Under the pieces are notes generated by a model, which saw only the letters and a list, made by a program, of their open reading frames with translations, did no database searches and was not told where the DNA came from. From assembly GCA_017483985.1 (NCBI GenBank), contig JAFUUB010000084.1, positions 1 through 18,249 of the forward strand: a stretch of 18,249 nt of DNA, read 5' to 3'. Shown here piece after piece: positions 1-8,713 of this stretch. The translations under genes were made by a program, and so were the position numbers. Position 1 is the first letter of the stretch, and each line of letters starts with the position of its first letter. This DNA is from Bacteroidales bacterium. Its GTDB lineage: Bacteria > Bacteroidota > Bacteroidia > Bacteroidales > UBA932.

Positions 1-483
1 ACCGGGGCCATCTTCCTCCTTCCCGGCATCCAGGACCGCATCATCAAGGTCATCCTGGGGATTGTCCTGATCCTGACAAGTCTGTATTTCATGTTGTTGA
101 GCAGTCGGATCCACATGCGCCCCACCTTGGGCGCCCAGATTGCAGCGGGTACCTTGAGCGGGCTGATGGGCGGTTTCTTCGCCATGCAAGGTCCGCCCGC
201 CGTCCTATACCTGCTCAGCTCCGAGCCGGACAAAGAGCATTACCTGGCCATGATTTCGGCCTTTCTCCTGCTCGGGAATATCGGCATGACCGTCATGCGT
301 GCCGTCAACGGACTCGTCTCCCCCGCCGTCGGTACCGGTTTCCTGTGGGGCATGTTCGGCGTCGCAGGTGGAGCCACCCTCGGAGCCTGGGCCTTCGCGC
401 GCATCCCCCGCGAAAAATTCAAGTATTTTGTCTACGGCTACATCGGCCTCAGCGGCCTGGTCATCCTGATCAACGCCCTCTGA
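1..483 (+). CDS. TauE/SafE (TSUP) family permease, C-terminal part
   Basis: The reading frame is open from the first base, so the start lies outside the window; 160 residues are visible. They are strongly hydrophobic and contain the second-repeat signature of the TSUP/DUF81 family, a glycine-rich segment followed by two prolines (G-LSGLMGG-FAMQGPP, around nt 151-200). Three further predicted membrane helices follow. Family members are inner-membrane exporters or importers of sulfite, sulfonates or related anions; the substrate cannot be read from this fragment. The gene ends convergently with the next minus-strand gene, and no plus-strand terminator is evident after the stop. The family call is secure; the function is generic. 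Confidence 0.88.
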   Translation, partial: TGAIFLLPGIQDRIIKVILGIVLILTSLYFMLLSSRIHMRPTLGAQIAAGTLSGLMGGFFAMQGPPAVLYLLSSEPDKEHYLAMISAFLLLGNIGMTVMRAVNGLVSPAVGTGFLWGMFGVAGGATLGAWAFARIPREKFKYFVYGYIGLSGLVILINAL

Positions 484-507
484 TCCCCGCTTCCGTCGAG
501 TAGATAC

Positions 508-694
508 AAAAAGGGTACAGCCATGACAGTCAGTCGGGCGGTAGTGCGAAATGCTTCCTGCTGCATGCTTCCTGCGATTGTGCTGAACATGCTCCGTGAG
601 GTGGTCTTACGACCATGCCGGCCGTTCCGTGCCGGCTGCATCAGATGAACCCGAAGGTTCGGTTCCCGACTCGCCCTGCCAGTGGGCTGTACCC
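508..694 (-). ncRNA. Candidate structured RNA (~187 nt), unknown class
   Basis: Read on the minus strand, nt 694-685 (GGGTACAGCC) pairs perfectly with 522-513 (GGCTGTACCC), and the 3' arm is followed at once by five T (512-508). Inside, 671-665 (AGTCGGG) pairs with 538-532 (CCCGACT). Three local hairpins follow: 660-647 (GAACC-TTCG-GGTTC, a C(UUCG)G tetraloop), 636-617 (GCCGGC arms, 8-nt loop) and 615-602 (TGGTC-GTAA-GACCA, a GNRA tetraloop). A weaker 5-bp pair is 592-588 with 567-563. The UUCG loop, the GNRA loop and the U-tract are all correct only on the minus strand, which fixes the orientation. A weak -7-like TACATTTC (703-696) lies just upstream without a good -33 box, so this could instead be the processed 3' UTR of the DIP1984 gene. 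It does not match what I know of SRP RNA, RNase P or tmRNA. 6S-like length and a closing stem are present, but the branched interior is unusual. Confidence 0.6.
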
Positions 695-708
695 CGAAAT
701 GTACTAGT

Positions 709-1161
709 TTATTCCAGTTCCGTCGCGAAATTCAGTGCCTGGATCTCCATGTCCAGTTCCCGCAACTGCTTGGAATACTTGTCAATCTGTTTTCGTAGTG
801 CCGGAATGTCCACGATCGTCACATACTTGATCTCATTCCGGCCGTACCGGTCCTGCGACTGCGTCGCCCGGTCGAAGGCCTCCCGCAGGATCTGCACCCG
901 CTTGCCCAGCACCTCCCGCGCTGCCATCATCTCCGTCAGCGTCCGGCCATCCTTGACCGTATGCATATTCGTCGCATTAATCCGGAACATCATGTCTTGC
1001 AGTTGCTTCAGGCACCCGTCCAGCTCCTTCAACAAATCCTCGGGCCGCTCGGACGGCTGATCGCCCTCCTGCACCTTCATGTTATTCAGCAGCCGCGCCT
1101 TCAACTGCTCAATCCGCGTCTGCAAGTCCTTCCGGACACTCAATCCCTCTGCCAGTTTCAT
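709..1161 (-). CDS. DIP1984 family protein (septicolysin-like annotation)
   Basis: This is a 150-residue soluble, mostly helical, charged protein. It has the features of the DIP1984 family: the N-terminal MKLAEGLSVRKDLQTRIEQL segment, a 'LLNNMKVQEGDQP' stretch, 'RINATNMHTVKDGRTLTEMMA', and a C-terminal 'YGRNEIKYVTIVDIPALRKQ' followed by a coiled-coil-like helix ending in ALNFATELE. The length matches the family. The biochemical role is unknown; the septicolysin name comes from database transfer and is not evidence of toxin activity. There is no signal peptide, so it is probably cytoplasmic. The ATG at 1161-1159 sits about 30 nt downstream of a good Bacteroidetes promoter, which supports this start. 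The gene appears monocistronic and is followed by the structured RNA candidate. Confidence 0.85.
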   Translation of the reverse strand: MKLAEGLSVRKDLQTRIEQLKARLLNNMKVQEGDQPSERPEDLLKELDGCLKQLQDMMFRINATNMHTVKDGRTLTEMMAAREVLGKRVQILREAFDRATQSQDRYGRNEIKYVTIVDIPALRKQIDKYSKQLRELDMEIQALNFATELE

Positions 1162-1190
1162 ATTTTGAAGTCATTTAAGGAAACGATATG

Positions 1191-1222
1191 CAAATGTAGG
1201 AACAACCCCCGGAAAAAACAAC
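1191..1222 (-). promoter_or_regulatory. Bacteroidetes-type promoter of the DIP1984 gene
   Basis: On the minus strand a perfect -7 box TACATTTG (1198-1191; consensus TAnnTTTG) is preceded after exactly 20 nt by GTTG (1222-1219; consensus -33 TTTG, 3 of 4). Spacing is inside the usual 19-21 nt. Transcription would begin about 25 nt before the start codon at 1161. Confidence 0.7.
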
Positions 1223-1394
1223 GCCCCGTCCCCAACGGCATCCCGGCCGGACTCCGGAGTATCCCGGCCTTGTTCGGTCCTGATGAGATGGGAAACAGGT
1301 GGCACATAAGTACTTAATAGTCAACGAAAACAGCAAAAATGAAGAATGTGTCGTAATATCGATCTGCGAGCAGAAAAGGCCGTTCACGGGCACC

Positions 1395-1602
1395 GCCGCC
1401 TCGCGACCACGAGGCGCGGCGGCTACGCTCCGGCGGGCTTCGCCGGGCTCTGGCCCAGCGGCCCGGCTCGCCCGCCGGGCGTTGCCTGCTGCCCCGGAGC
1501 GCAGAGAAGAGGTGAACGCCAGGCGTTGCCTGGCGCAGATGTGTAAAAATGTGTCGTACCTGCGCCGCTGTAGTGCGCAGGATGCAGATTTGCGGCGCAG
1601 GT
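1395..1602. repeat. GC-rich multi-hairpin module A
   Basis: At least five stem-loops follow one another. 1398-1403 pairs with 1410-1415, extended by the flanking GCC/GGC. CCGGCG 1430-1435 pairs with CGCCGG 1441-1446. GCCGGGC 1442-1448 pairs with GCCCGGC 1461-1467 and is an alternative to the previous stem. CGCCAGGC 1517-1524 pairs with GCCTGGCG 1528-1535 across a 3-nt loop. An 11-bp pair is ACCTGCGCCGC 1558-1568 with GCGGCGCAGGT 1592-1602. This density of perfect stems is far above chance. It could be a dispersed REP-like repeat, a mobile-element remnant or a structured RNA; the window alone does not separate these. Confidence 0.5.
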
Positions 1603-1720
1603 GTCGCAGAAAAAAACACACCCGCGCCGGACGTTCGTTTCAATTACCTTTTACAAAGAACGTTCAGACACAAAAACAGGCGCCTGTGTTCCAGAGACAA
1701 TCCTGACGTATCGTCCAGCA

Positions 1721-1838
1721 AAAACGGGTGGCAGGCAACTCACTGTAATTCAGAAAGATGTTGAATTCAAAGTGCAAATCATTGCACTTTGAATTTACGT
1801 TTTCATTGATTATCTACGAATTATGCGCCACCCGTTTT
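1721..1838. repeat. MITE-like palindromic element with 12-bp inverted ends
   Basis: AAAACGGGTGGC (1721-1732) and its exact reverse complement GCCACCCGTTTT (1827-1838) bound a 118-bp segment. In its middle, 1764-1777 pairs perfectly with 1782-1795 (14 bp, ATCA loop), forming an AT-rich hairpin in otherwise GC-rich DNA. No open reading frame fits inside. Inverted ends plus a central hairpin resemble a miniature inverted-repeat element; no clear target-site duplication is visible. Inverted ends around a ~94-bp core would also suit an invertible segment, but no convincing promoter lies within it (only TACGTTTT at 1796-1803 without a -33 box). Confidence 0.45.
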
Positions 1839-1985
1839 CGGTCATGAGCGAGAAATGCTTACCGAAAGTACATGAGGAGGCCGGCTGATCCGGATGTAAA
1901 ATCCGTAAATCATTGCGAACGAAAGTGCAAGTTTTACTCTTGAAAAAGATGAAATCGGACTACTTCGCGAGCGAAAGCGCCGGAT

Positions 1986-3531
<1,546 letters not shown>

Positions 3532-3551
3532 ACCTGAACGTGTTTGATATT

Positions 3552-5840
3552 ATGAAAAAAATCCTCCTCGCAGCGGCCGCACTGACCTTGCTGGCCGGCA
3601 GCGCGCAAAAGTCCGAAATGGACCGGTACATCGACGGCCTGATGGGCCGCATGACCCTTGAACAGAAAATCGGCCAGCTCAACCTGCACTCCGCGGGCGG
3701 CTTCATCTCCGCCCTTAAGGTCACGGAAGAAGACGCCAATGTCAAACTGCTGCGTGAAGGAGGGCTTGGCGGCGTCTATGGCGGCTCCAACGTGGAATAC
3801 CACCGCCAGCTCCAGGCGATCGCCCTGGAATCCGGCGCCGGCATCCCGCTGATCTTCGGCCTGGACGTCATCCACGGCCATGAGACCGTCTTCCCGATTC
3901 CGCTGGCCCTGTCGACTTCCTGGGATCCCGCCCTGGTCGAACGCGCCACCCGCGTCGCCGCGAAGGAAGCCTCCGCAACCGGCGTCAACTGGGTGTTCAG
4001 CCCGATGGTCGACATCGCCCGTGATCCCCGCTGGGGCCGCATTGCCGAAGGTGCCGGCGAGGATCCGTATCTCGGCGGCGAGATGGCCAAGGCCTATGTG
4101 CATGGCTATCAGGGATATGATGACAATTTCGACAAAGACGAGGTCCTCGCCTGCGTCAAGCACTACGCCCTGTATGGCGCCGCTGAAGCCGGCCGCGACT
4201 ACAATACCGTCAACCTCGGCCGCCAGGAAGTCCTCAACGGCTACATGCGCCCCTACCAGCAGGCCGCCTTTGCAGGTGCCGGCAGCTACATGAGTTCCTT
4301 CAATGAGTTCGAAGGCATCCCGGCCACCATGAACACCTACCTCATGGACGACCTGCTCCGCAAGGCCTGGGGATTCCAGGGATTCATCGTCTCCGACGCC
4401 ACCGCCGTCATGGAAGAGACCGCCCATGGCATCGGCGACCTCCAGGAAGTCTCCGCCCGTTCCCTCAAGGCCGGGCTGGACATGGACATGAACTCCGACG
4501 GCTTCGTCGGCACCCTGAAGAAATCCCTGGACGAGGGCAAGGTCTCCGTCAAGGACATCGACCGGGCCTGCCGCCGCATCCTCGAGGCCAAGTACAAGCT
4601 CGGCCTCTTCGAGGACCCCTACCGCTACCTGGATCCGGAACGTGCCGATAAGGAAGTCTATACCGCTGAGAACAAGGCCCTCGCCCGTGAAGTTGCCCGC
4701 GACTGCCAGGTCCTTTTGAAGAATGACGGTGTGCTGCCGCTCAGCAAGGACGCCCGCATCGCCGTGGTCGGTCCGCTGGCGGACAACCATTCCGCCATGG
4801 CAGGATGCTGGGCCATGTCAAAGCATACCTCCGAGACCGTCACCATCCTCGAAGGCATCCGGGACGCCGCGACGAAGGTCACCTACGCCAAGGGCAGCAA
4901 CCTCTTCCTGGACAAGGCCATGGAAGAGACCGTCCTCTATGGCCTGATGCGGAGTTTCCGCCCGGACATGCAGTTCCCTCCGGTCCACACGCAGTCCAAC
5001 GCCATTCTCATCGCTGAGGCCGTTGCCAAAGCCCGCCAGGCCGATGTCGTCGTCGCCTGCGTCGGCGAGACCGAGAACATGAACGGCGAAGGCGCCTCCC
5101 GCTCCGACATCAGCATCCCCGACGCCCAGGTCGAACTGCTCAAGGCCCTGAAAGCCACCGGGAAACCGATCGTGCTCGTACTGACCACCGGACGCCCGCT
5201 GACCCTGAACTGGGAAGACGCCAACATGGACGCCATCCTCTGCACATGGTCCGAAGGCTCGGAGGCCGGCCATGCCATTGCCGACGTCCTCTTCGGCGAC
5301 GCCAATCCTTCCGGCAAACTCACCACCACCTTCCCGGTCAGCGTGGGCCAGTTGCCGCTCTATTACAACCACAAGAACACCGGCCGGCCGCACCCGGACT
5401 ACGCTCCCTATCGCAAGTTCACCAGTTGCTACATGGACGTGATCAACGGCCCGCTCTATCCGTTCGGTTATGGCCTGAGTTACACCACCTTTGACTATTC
5501 CGACGTCACCCTGAGCGCCCCTGAGATGACCGCCGGCGGCAAGGTCACCGCCTCCGTCACCGTCACCAACACCGGCAGCCGGGACGGCAAGGAAACCGTC
5601 CAGCTCTACATCCACGACGTGTACAGCACCTCGACCCGCCCGGTCAAGGAACTGCGTGGATTCCAGAAGATCGAGCTGAAAGCCGGAGAAAGCAGGAAAG
5701 TAGATTTCGAGTTGACGGCCGAAGACCTCAAGTACTACGATCACGAACTGCAGTACGTCTGCGAACCCGGCGACTACGAGATCATGATCGGCCCGAACAG
5801 CCGCGACACCAAGGAACCGGTTATTCTGACCGTAAAGTAA
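3552..5840 (+). CDS. Glycoside hydrolase family 3 (BglX-like beta-glucosidase)
   Basis: This 762-residue protein has an N-terminal export signal (MKKILLAAAALTLLAGSAQ, no lipobox cysteine), then the GH3 barrel. The barrel contains 'GLDVIHGHETVFPIPLA', 'PMVDIARDPRWGRIAEGAGEDPYL', the KHY motif (Lys203-His204) and 'GFIVSDATAV' with the nucleophile Asp282. In the second alpha/beta domain, 'NGEGASRSD' holds the probable acid/base Glu513. A Fn3-like domain ends the protein ('ETVQLYIHDVYSTSTRPVKELRGF'). Length and order match periplasmic BglX-type beta-glucosidases/xylosidases that cut terminal residues from oligosaccharides. The ATG at 3552 is preferred over an in-frame GTG at 3540, because it begins the positively charged signal peptide. 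It follows the esterase by 20 nt, which implies joint action on decorated plant oligosaccharides. The 3' end overlaps the convergent MBL gene by 20 bp. Confidence 0.93.
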   Translation: MKKILLAAAALTLLAGSAQKSEMDRYIDGLMGRMTLEQKIGQLNLHSAGGFISALKVTEEDANVKLLREGGLGGVYGGSNVEYHRQLQAIALESGAGIPLIFGLDVIHGHETVFPIPLALSTSWDPALVERATRVAAKEASATGVNWVFSPMVDIARDPRWGRIAEGAGEDPYLGGEMAKAYVHGYQGYDDNFDKDEVLACVKHYALYGAAEAGRDYNTVNLGRQEVLNGYMRPYQQAAFAGAGSYMSSFNEFEGIPATMNTYLMDDLLRKAWGFQGFIVSDATAVMEETAHGIGDLQEVSARSLKAGLDMDMNSDGFVGTLKKSLDEGKVSVKDIDRACRRILEAKYKLGLFEDPYRYLDPERADKEVYTAENKALAREVARDCQVLLKNDGVLPLSKDARIAVVGPLADNHSAMAGCWAMSKHTSETVTILEGIRDAATKVTYAKGSNLFLDKAMEETVLYGLMRSFRPDMQFPPVHTQSNAILIAEAVAKARQADVVVACVGETENMNGEGASRSDISIPDAQVELLKALKATGKPIVLVLTTGRPLTLNWEDANMDAILCTWSEGSEAGHAIADVLFGDANPSGKLTTTFPVSVGQLPLYYNHKNTGRPHPDYAPYRKFTSCYMDVINGPLYPFGYGLSYTTFDYSDVTLSAPEMTAGGKVTASVTVTNTGSRDGKETVQLYIHDVYSTSTRPVKELRGFQKIELKAGESRKVDFELTAEDLKYYDHELQYVCEPGDYEIMIGPNSRDTKEPVILTVK

Positions 5841-6630
5841 ACAGCGGCGAAGGATACTGCCGCGGAAGCGCTACCAGATGGACGGTCCCGGGGGCAACCC
5901 CGAGATCGTCCAACGCTTTTTTCGAGCAGGTATAAGCCAGCTCGTGGGTATTGTTGTTCTCGCTCAGGTGACACAGGAACAGATGCTTCAGGCCCGGATG
6001 CCAGAACCGGCGGATAGCGTCCGCGCACTCATCGTTGCTCAGATGCCCGTTGCCCTGGCAGATCCGCATCTTCAGTTCGTGCGTATACGGCCCGCCCATC
6101 AGCATGTCCATATCGTAATTCGACTCGACCACCACCGCATCCGCCTGGCTCGCCAAGGCCACGGCCTCGTCGGTCATCCGGCCGATATCGGTCATGATCA
6201 CGAACTTATAGCCCTCATGCAGGATGGCAAAACCGCTGGTCTGCGTGGCATCATGCGGCACGGTGAACGCATGGACCAGGAAAGGTCCGATCTCGTTCCA
6301 CGCCCCTTCCTCCAGGTCCCGGCGACAGCCTGTGATATACGGCGCCGCAAAGGTATGGTGCGCCAGCGCCGCATGCAGGGTCGGGGTCGCATAGACCGGA
6401 CGGGAAAGCTTCTTGCAATAAGAACCGAGGTCGCGGATATGGTCCAGATGGTCGTGCGTCACCAGTACGGCGGAGAAACTGTCCATGCCCAGGCCGGCCG
6501 CCTGCAGGCCGGACTTCAGCCGCCGGAGGCTCACGCCCGCATCGATCAGGATGCCGCCGGCCTCGCTGCCGAACCAATAACAGTTGCCGCAGCTGCCGCT
6601 GGAAAGGCTCATGAACCGGACGCTACTCAT
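5821..6630 (-). CDS. MBL-fold metallohydrolase, YycJ/WalJ type
   Basis: This 269-residue cytoplasmic protein begins 'MSSVRFMSLSSGSCGNCYWF', the typical N-terminus of YycJ/WalJ-like metallo-beta-lactamase-fold enzymes. Metal ligands are visible: THDHLDH (His59, His61, Asp63, His64), His126 in 'VPHDATQTSGF', Asp148 in 'IMTDIGRMT', and the late histidine in 'CHLSENNNTHE' (His221). 'GHLSND' (His196) is also characteristic. Relatives are nucleases, with 5'-exonuclease activity shown for some Firmicutes members; the substrate here is inferred only. Its ATG overlaps the stop of the upstream TPR gene (ATGAGTAG, 8 nt), so translation is probably coupled. The stop overlaps the tail of the convergent GH3 gene, leaving no room for a classical terminator between them. 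Confidence 0.88.
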   Translation of the reverse strand: MSSVRFMSLSSGSCGNCYWFGSEAGGILIDAGVSLRRLKSGLQAAGLGMDSFSAVLVTHDHLDHIRDLGSYCKKLSRPVYATPTLHAALAHHTFAAPYITGCRRDLEEGAWNEIGPFLVHAFTVPHDATQTSGFAILHEGYKFVIMTDIGRMTDEAVALASQADAVVVESNYDMDMLMGGPYTHELKMRICQGNGHLSNDECADAIRRFWHPGLKHLFLCHLSENNNTHELAYTCSKKALDDLGVAPGTVHLVALPRQYPSPLFTLRSE

Positions 6631-8653
6631 TCTCCTCCTCGCAATACTTTGAAATCACGCTGTAGGCATCGCGCACGCCCAGTTCGCCGGCGCGCGACAA
6701 GTCGATGCAGCCTTTCTCCTTATCCTTCAAATAGATCTGTACGAGTCCCCGGTTGAAATACGCATCCCCCATCGCCGGATAGAGTTCCAGCGCCCGGGTA
6801 TAGCTACCGATCGCCTCGACCAGTTGCGAGGAAAGGCAATACAGGTTGCCCAGGTCGAACTGGATATACGGATTGTCCGCCAGCACGGCAGCAGCCGCCT
6901 CCAGATCCTCCACCGCTTCGGTATAGTCGTACGTCCGGTCCACCCGATCGCGGACCCGGGCACGGGTCGTCCCCTGGTCATCCAGGGTCAGCGTGGCGAC
7001 ATTGTTCTCAATCGAGGAGATGAAATCGATCATCTCCGCCCGCAGCACGCCCCGGTTCATCAGGTAGAAGGCCTTGTAGACCTGCTCGTAGACGCCCTCG
7101 CCGTCCGCCTTGTCGACCGCATCCCCATAATGGTTCAGCGCCGCATTGTACTGCCGGCCGGACATCTCATACAGGGCCCGCAGGAACGAATTCTGGGCCG
7201 ATGGCGGCACCCCGCCGTACAGTTTCGACGCCACCGCCGGAGACTGGCCCGTACGCAAGGTATCGGAATTGGTCACCTGCACCGGCACGGCCGTCTCCCG
7301 CAGGAATTTGTCCATCAACGCATTCTCATAACGGTTCCGCAGCGCATAGGTCACGTCATCCCGGTTCTCGGTCAGCACGAACTGATACAGCGGACGCAGC
7401 CGGATATCGATATCCCGGTGCTGCAGGAGCTCGTCGTCGAAATCCTGCTTGGCAAAATCCGCATCCAGGGCGATCAGTGAGCTGTATTTCCGCGTCGTAT
7501 CAGCGAACGAACCCTCAGCATCGCGGTTCTGGTCGCGGTAGTTCCGGACCTTCTCATTGGCGGTTTCATAGTCCTGCCGCGCAGCCCGGGTCCGGCCCAG
7601 CTGCGTCTCCACATAGGAGCGGTTCATGTAGGCCTTCGCGAAATCCGGATACAGCTCAATGGCCTTGTCGTAGTCTTCCAGGGCATCCAGCCAGCGGTTC
7701 ATCTGGATGAAATAGGAAGCCCGGTTATAGTAGGCCAGCACGTTGCGCGGGTTGATGTTGATGACCCGGTCCATATCGTCGAGCGCCTGCTCGAAATTGC
7801 CCACCTGGGCATGGATCAGGCTCCGGTTATACAGGGTCAGTGCGTTGCCCGGCTCGTCCCGGAGCACCCGGTTCAGGTCCCGCATCGCCGCATTGTAATC
7901 CTTGAGTTCGTAATGCAGCAGCGCCCGGTTGAAATAGGCCAGGGTGCTGGTACTGTCCAGTTCGATAGCCCGGTCCATGTCCGCCAGCGCCTCCGGATAC
8001 TGCTCCTGGGCCGCATACAGCTGCCCGCGGCGGATATAGCCCTCCGGATCGAATCGGTCCAGGGAAATGGCCTTGTTGTAATCATCAAAGGCCCGCGTGG
8101 TATCAGCCTGGTAAAGCCGGGCCGCCCCGCGGTTCAGGAATGCGGAAGGATCCTTGGGCTCGCGGCGGATGTACCAGTCAAAATCTTCGACGGCCTTGTC
8201 GAACTGCCGGGCCAGCAGGTAGGTGACACCCCGGCTGAAATACAGGCCGGTATAGCCCGGACGCAGGTCCATGGCATGCTGCAGGTCCGCCAGCGCCAGG
8301 TCATAATTGCCGAAACGGGCCTGGGTGATGCCCCGGTAATGATACCCGTTGGTAAAGACGGGATTCAGGCGCACGGACGTATCGAAATCGCTGTGGGCGC
8401 CCCGCAGGTCACCGAGGTTGTACTTGGCGATGCCCCGGAAGAAAAACGTCCAGTAGTCTGTCGTATCCAGGCGGGCGAGGATGTTGAACTGCTCAATCGA
8501 CTGGGCATATTTTCCCTCCGAAAGCGCCTGCCGGCCGCGGAAATAGAACACATCCCGGTCGTACTGGGCATGCGCCGCCCCGCCGCCGCACAAAAGCACG
8601 GCCGCTACAAGCAGGTATTTCCGTAATTTTTTCAAAATTCCGCCGATTATCAC
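6623..8653 (-). CDS. Large secreted tetratricopeptide-repeat protein
   Basis: This is a 676-residue protein with an N-terminal export signal (hydrophobic 'YLLVAAVLLCGGGAAHAQ'). About ten consecutive TPRs occupy residues ~35-360; many carry the 'AYYNRA...ALEDYDKAIELYP' pattern. A less regular region with 'DTTRKYSSLIALDADFAKQDFDDELLQHRDIDIRLRPLYQF' follows, then C-terminal TPRs (~590-660, 'AIGSYTRALELYPAMGDAYFNRG'). It is likely periplasmic, acting as a protein-interaction scaffold; such proteins are common in Bacteroidales. The listed start is GTG at 8653. A TTG at 8635 would give a more conventional signal peptide (MKKLRKYLLV...), so the start is uncertain. It is cotranscribed with the MBL gene and divergent from the M28-like gene. 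Confidence 0.87.
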   Translation of the reverse strand: MIIGGILKKLRKYLLVAAVLLCGGGAAHAQYDRDVFYFRGRQALSEGKYAQSIEQFNILARLDTTDYWTFFFRGIAKYNLGDLRGAHSDFDTSVRLNPVFTNGYHYRGITQARFGNYDLALADLQHAMDLRPGYTGLYFSRGVTYLLARQFDKAVEDFDWYIRREPKDPSAFLNRGAARLYQADTTRAFDDYNKAISLDRFDPEGYIRRGQLYAAQEQYPEALADMDRAIELDSTSTLAYFNRALLHYELKDYNAAMRDLNRVLRDEPGNALTLYNRSLIHAQVGNFEQALDDMDRVININPRNVLAYYNRASYFIQMNRWLDALEDYDKAIELYPDFAKAYMNRSYVETQLGRTRAARQDYETANEKVRNYRDQNRDAEGSFADTTRKYSSLIALDADFAKQDFDDELLQHRDIDIRLRPLYQFVLTENRDDVTYALRNRYENALMDKFLRETAVPVQVTNSDTLRTGQSPAVASKLYGGVPPSAQNSFLRALYEMSGRQYNAALNHYGDAVDKADGEGVYEQVYKAFYLMNRGVLRAEMIDFISSIENNVATLTLDDQGTTRARVRDRVDRTYDYTEAVEDLEAAAAVLADNPYIQFDLGNLYCLSSQLVEAIGSYTRALELYPAMGDAYFNRGLVQIYLKDKEKGCIDLSRAGELGVRDAYSVISKYCEEENE

Positions 8654-8661
8654 TAAATTTG
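8630..8661 (+). promoter_or_regulatory. Promoter for the six-gene operon
   Basis: A perfect -7 box TAAATTTG (8654-8661) is preceded, 20 nt upstream, by TTTC (8630-8633; consensus TTTG, 3 of 4). Both elements overlap or abut the beginning of the divergent TPR reading frame. Transcription would start near 8665, about 50 nt before the first start codon. Confidence 0.6.
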
Positions 8662-8695
8662 GAGGTTAAATGCATACGCTCCTCCAAGGATCATG

Positions 8696-8703
8696 CAAAT
8701 ATA
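8696..8703 (-). promoter_or_regulatory. -7 box for the TPR-MBL operon
   Basis: On the minus strand TATATTTG (8703-8696) matches TAnnTTTG fully; no clear -33 TTTG lies 19-21 nt upstream. The predicted start of transcription (about 8692) gives a ~40-nt leader. That leader contains GGAGG (8685-8681) complementary to CCTCC (8665-8661), so a small hairpin may form just before the start codon. Confidence 0.5.
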
Positions 8704-8713
8704 AACATTTATC

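Noticed and set aside
611..623. On the minus strand GGCCGGCATGGTC equals the 5' end of the genomic hepatitis delta ribozyme as I remember it.
   Set aside because: The second P1 strand (GCCGGC) does not occur downstream, and the GGTC part pairs locally in a GNRA hairpin. The nested double pseudoknot cannot form, so the match is probably chance.
438..641. Minus-strand frame of 67 codons.
   Set aside because: It overlaps the TSUP gene end and the structured RNA region, has no recognisable domain, and is better explained as a non-coding shadow.
640..680. GGTTCGGTTCC on the plus strand resembling a tRNA T-arm.
   Set aside because: The flanking bases cannot form a T-stem or acceptor stem and no anticodon arm is present.
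1175..1706. Several overlapping frames on both strands (up to ~148 codons).
   Set aside because: They are Arg/Ala-rich translations of GC-rich palindromes with no family resemblance, and the frames on the two strands exclude each other.
1764..1795. The 14-bp AT-rich hairpin as an ordinary transcription terminator.
   Set aside because: No gene ends nearby (the nearest gene upstream points away) and the stem is AT-rich without a proper T-tract, so it is better treated as part of the inverted-repeat element.
1721..1838. Invertible promoter of the Bacteroides phase-variation type.
   Set aside because: Inverted ends are present, but no TAnnTTTG with a suitably spaced -33 box is found in either orientation, and no recombinase gene is near. 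Kept only as an alternative.
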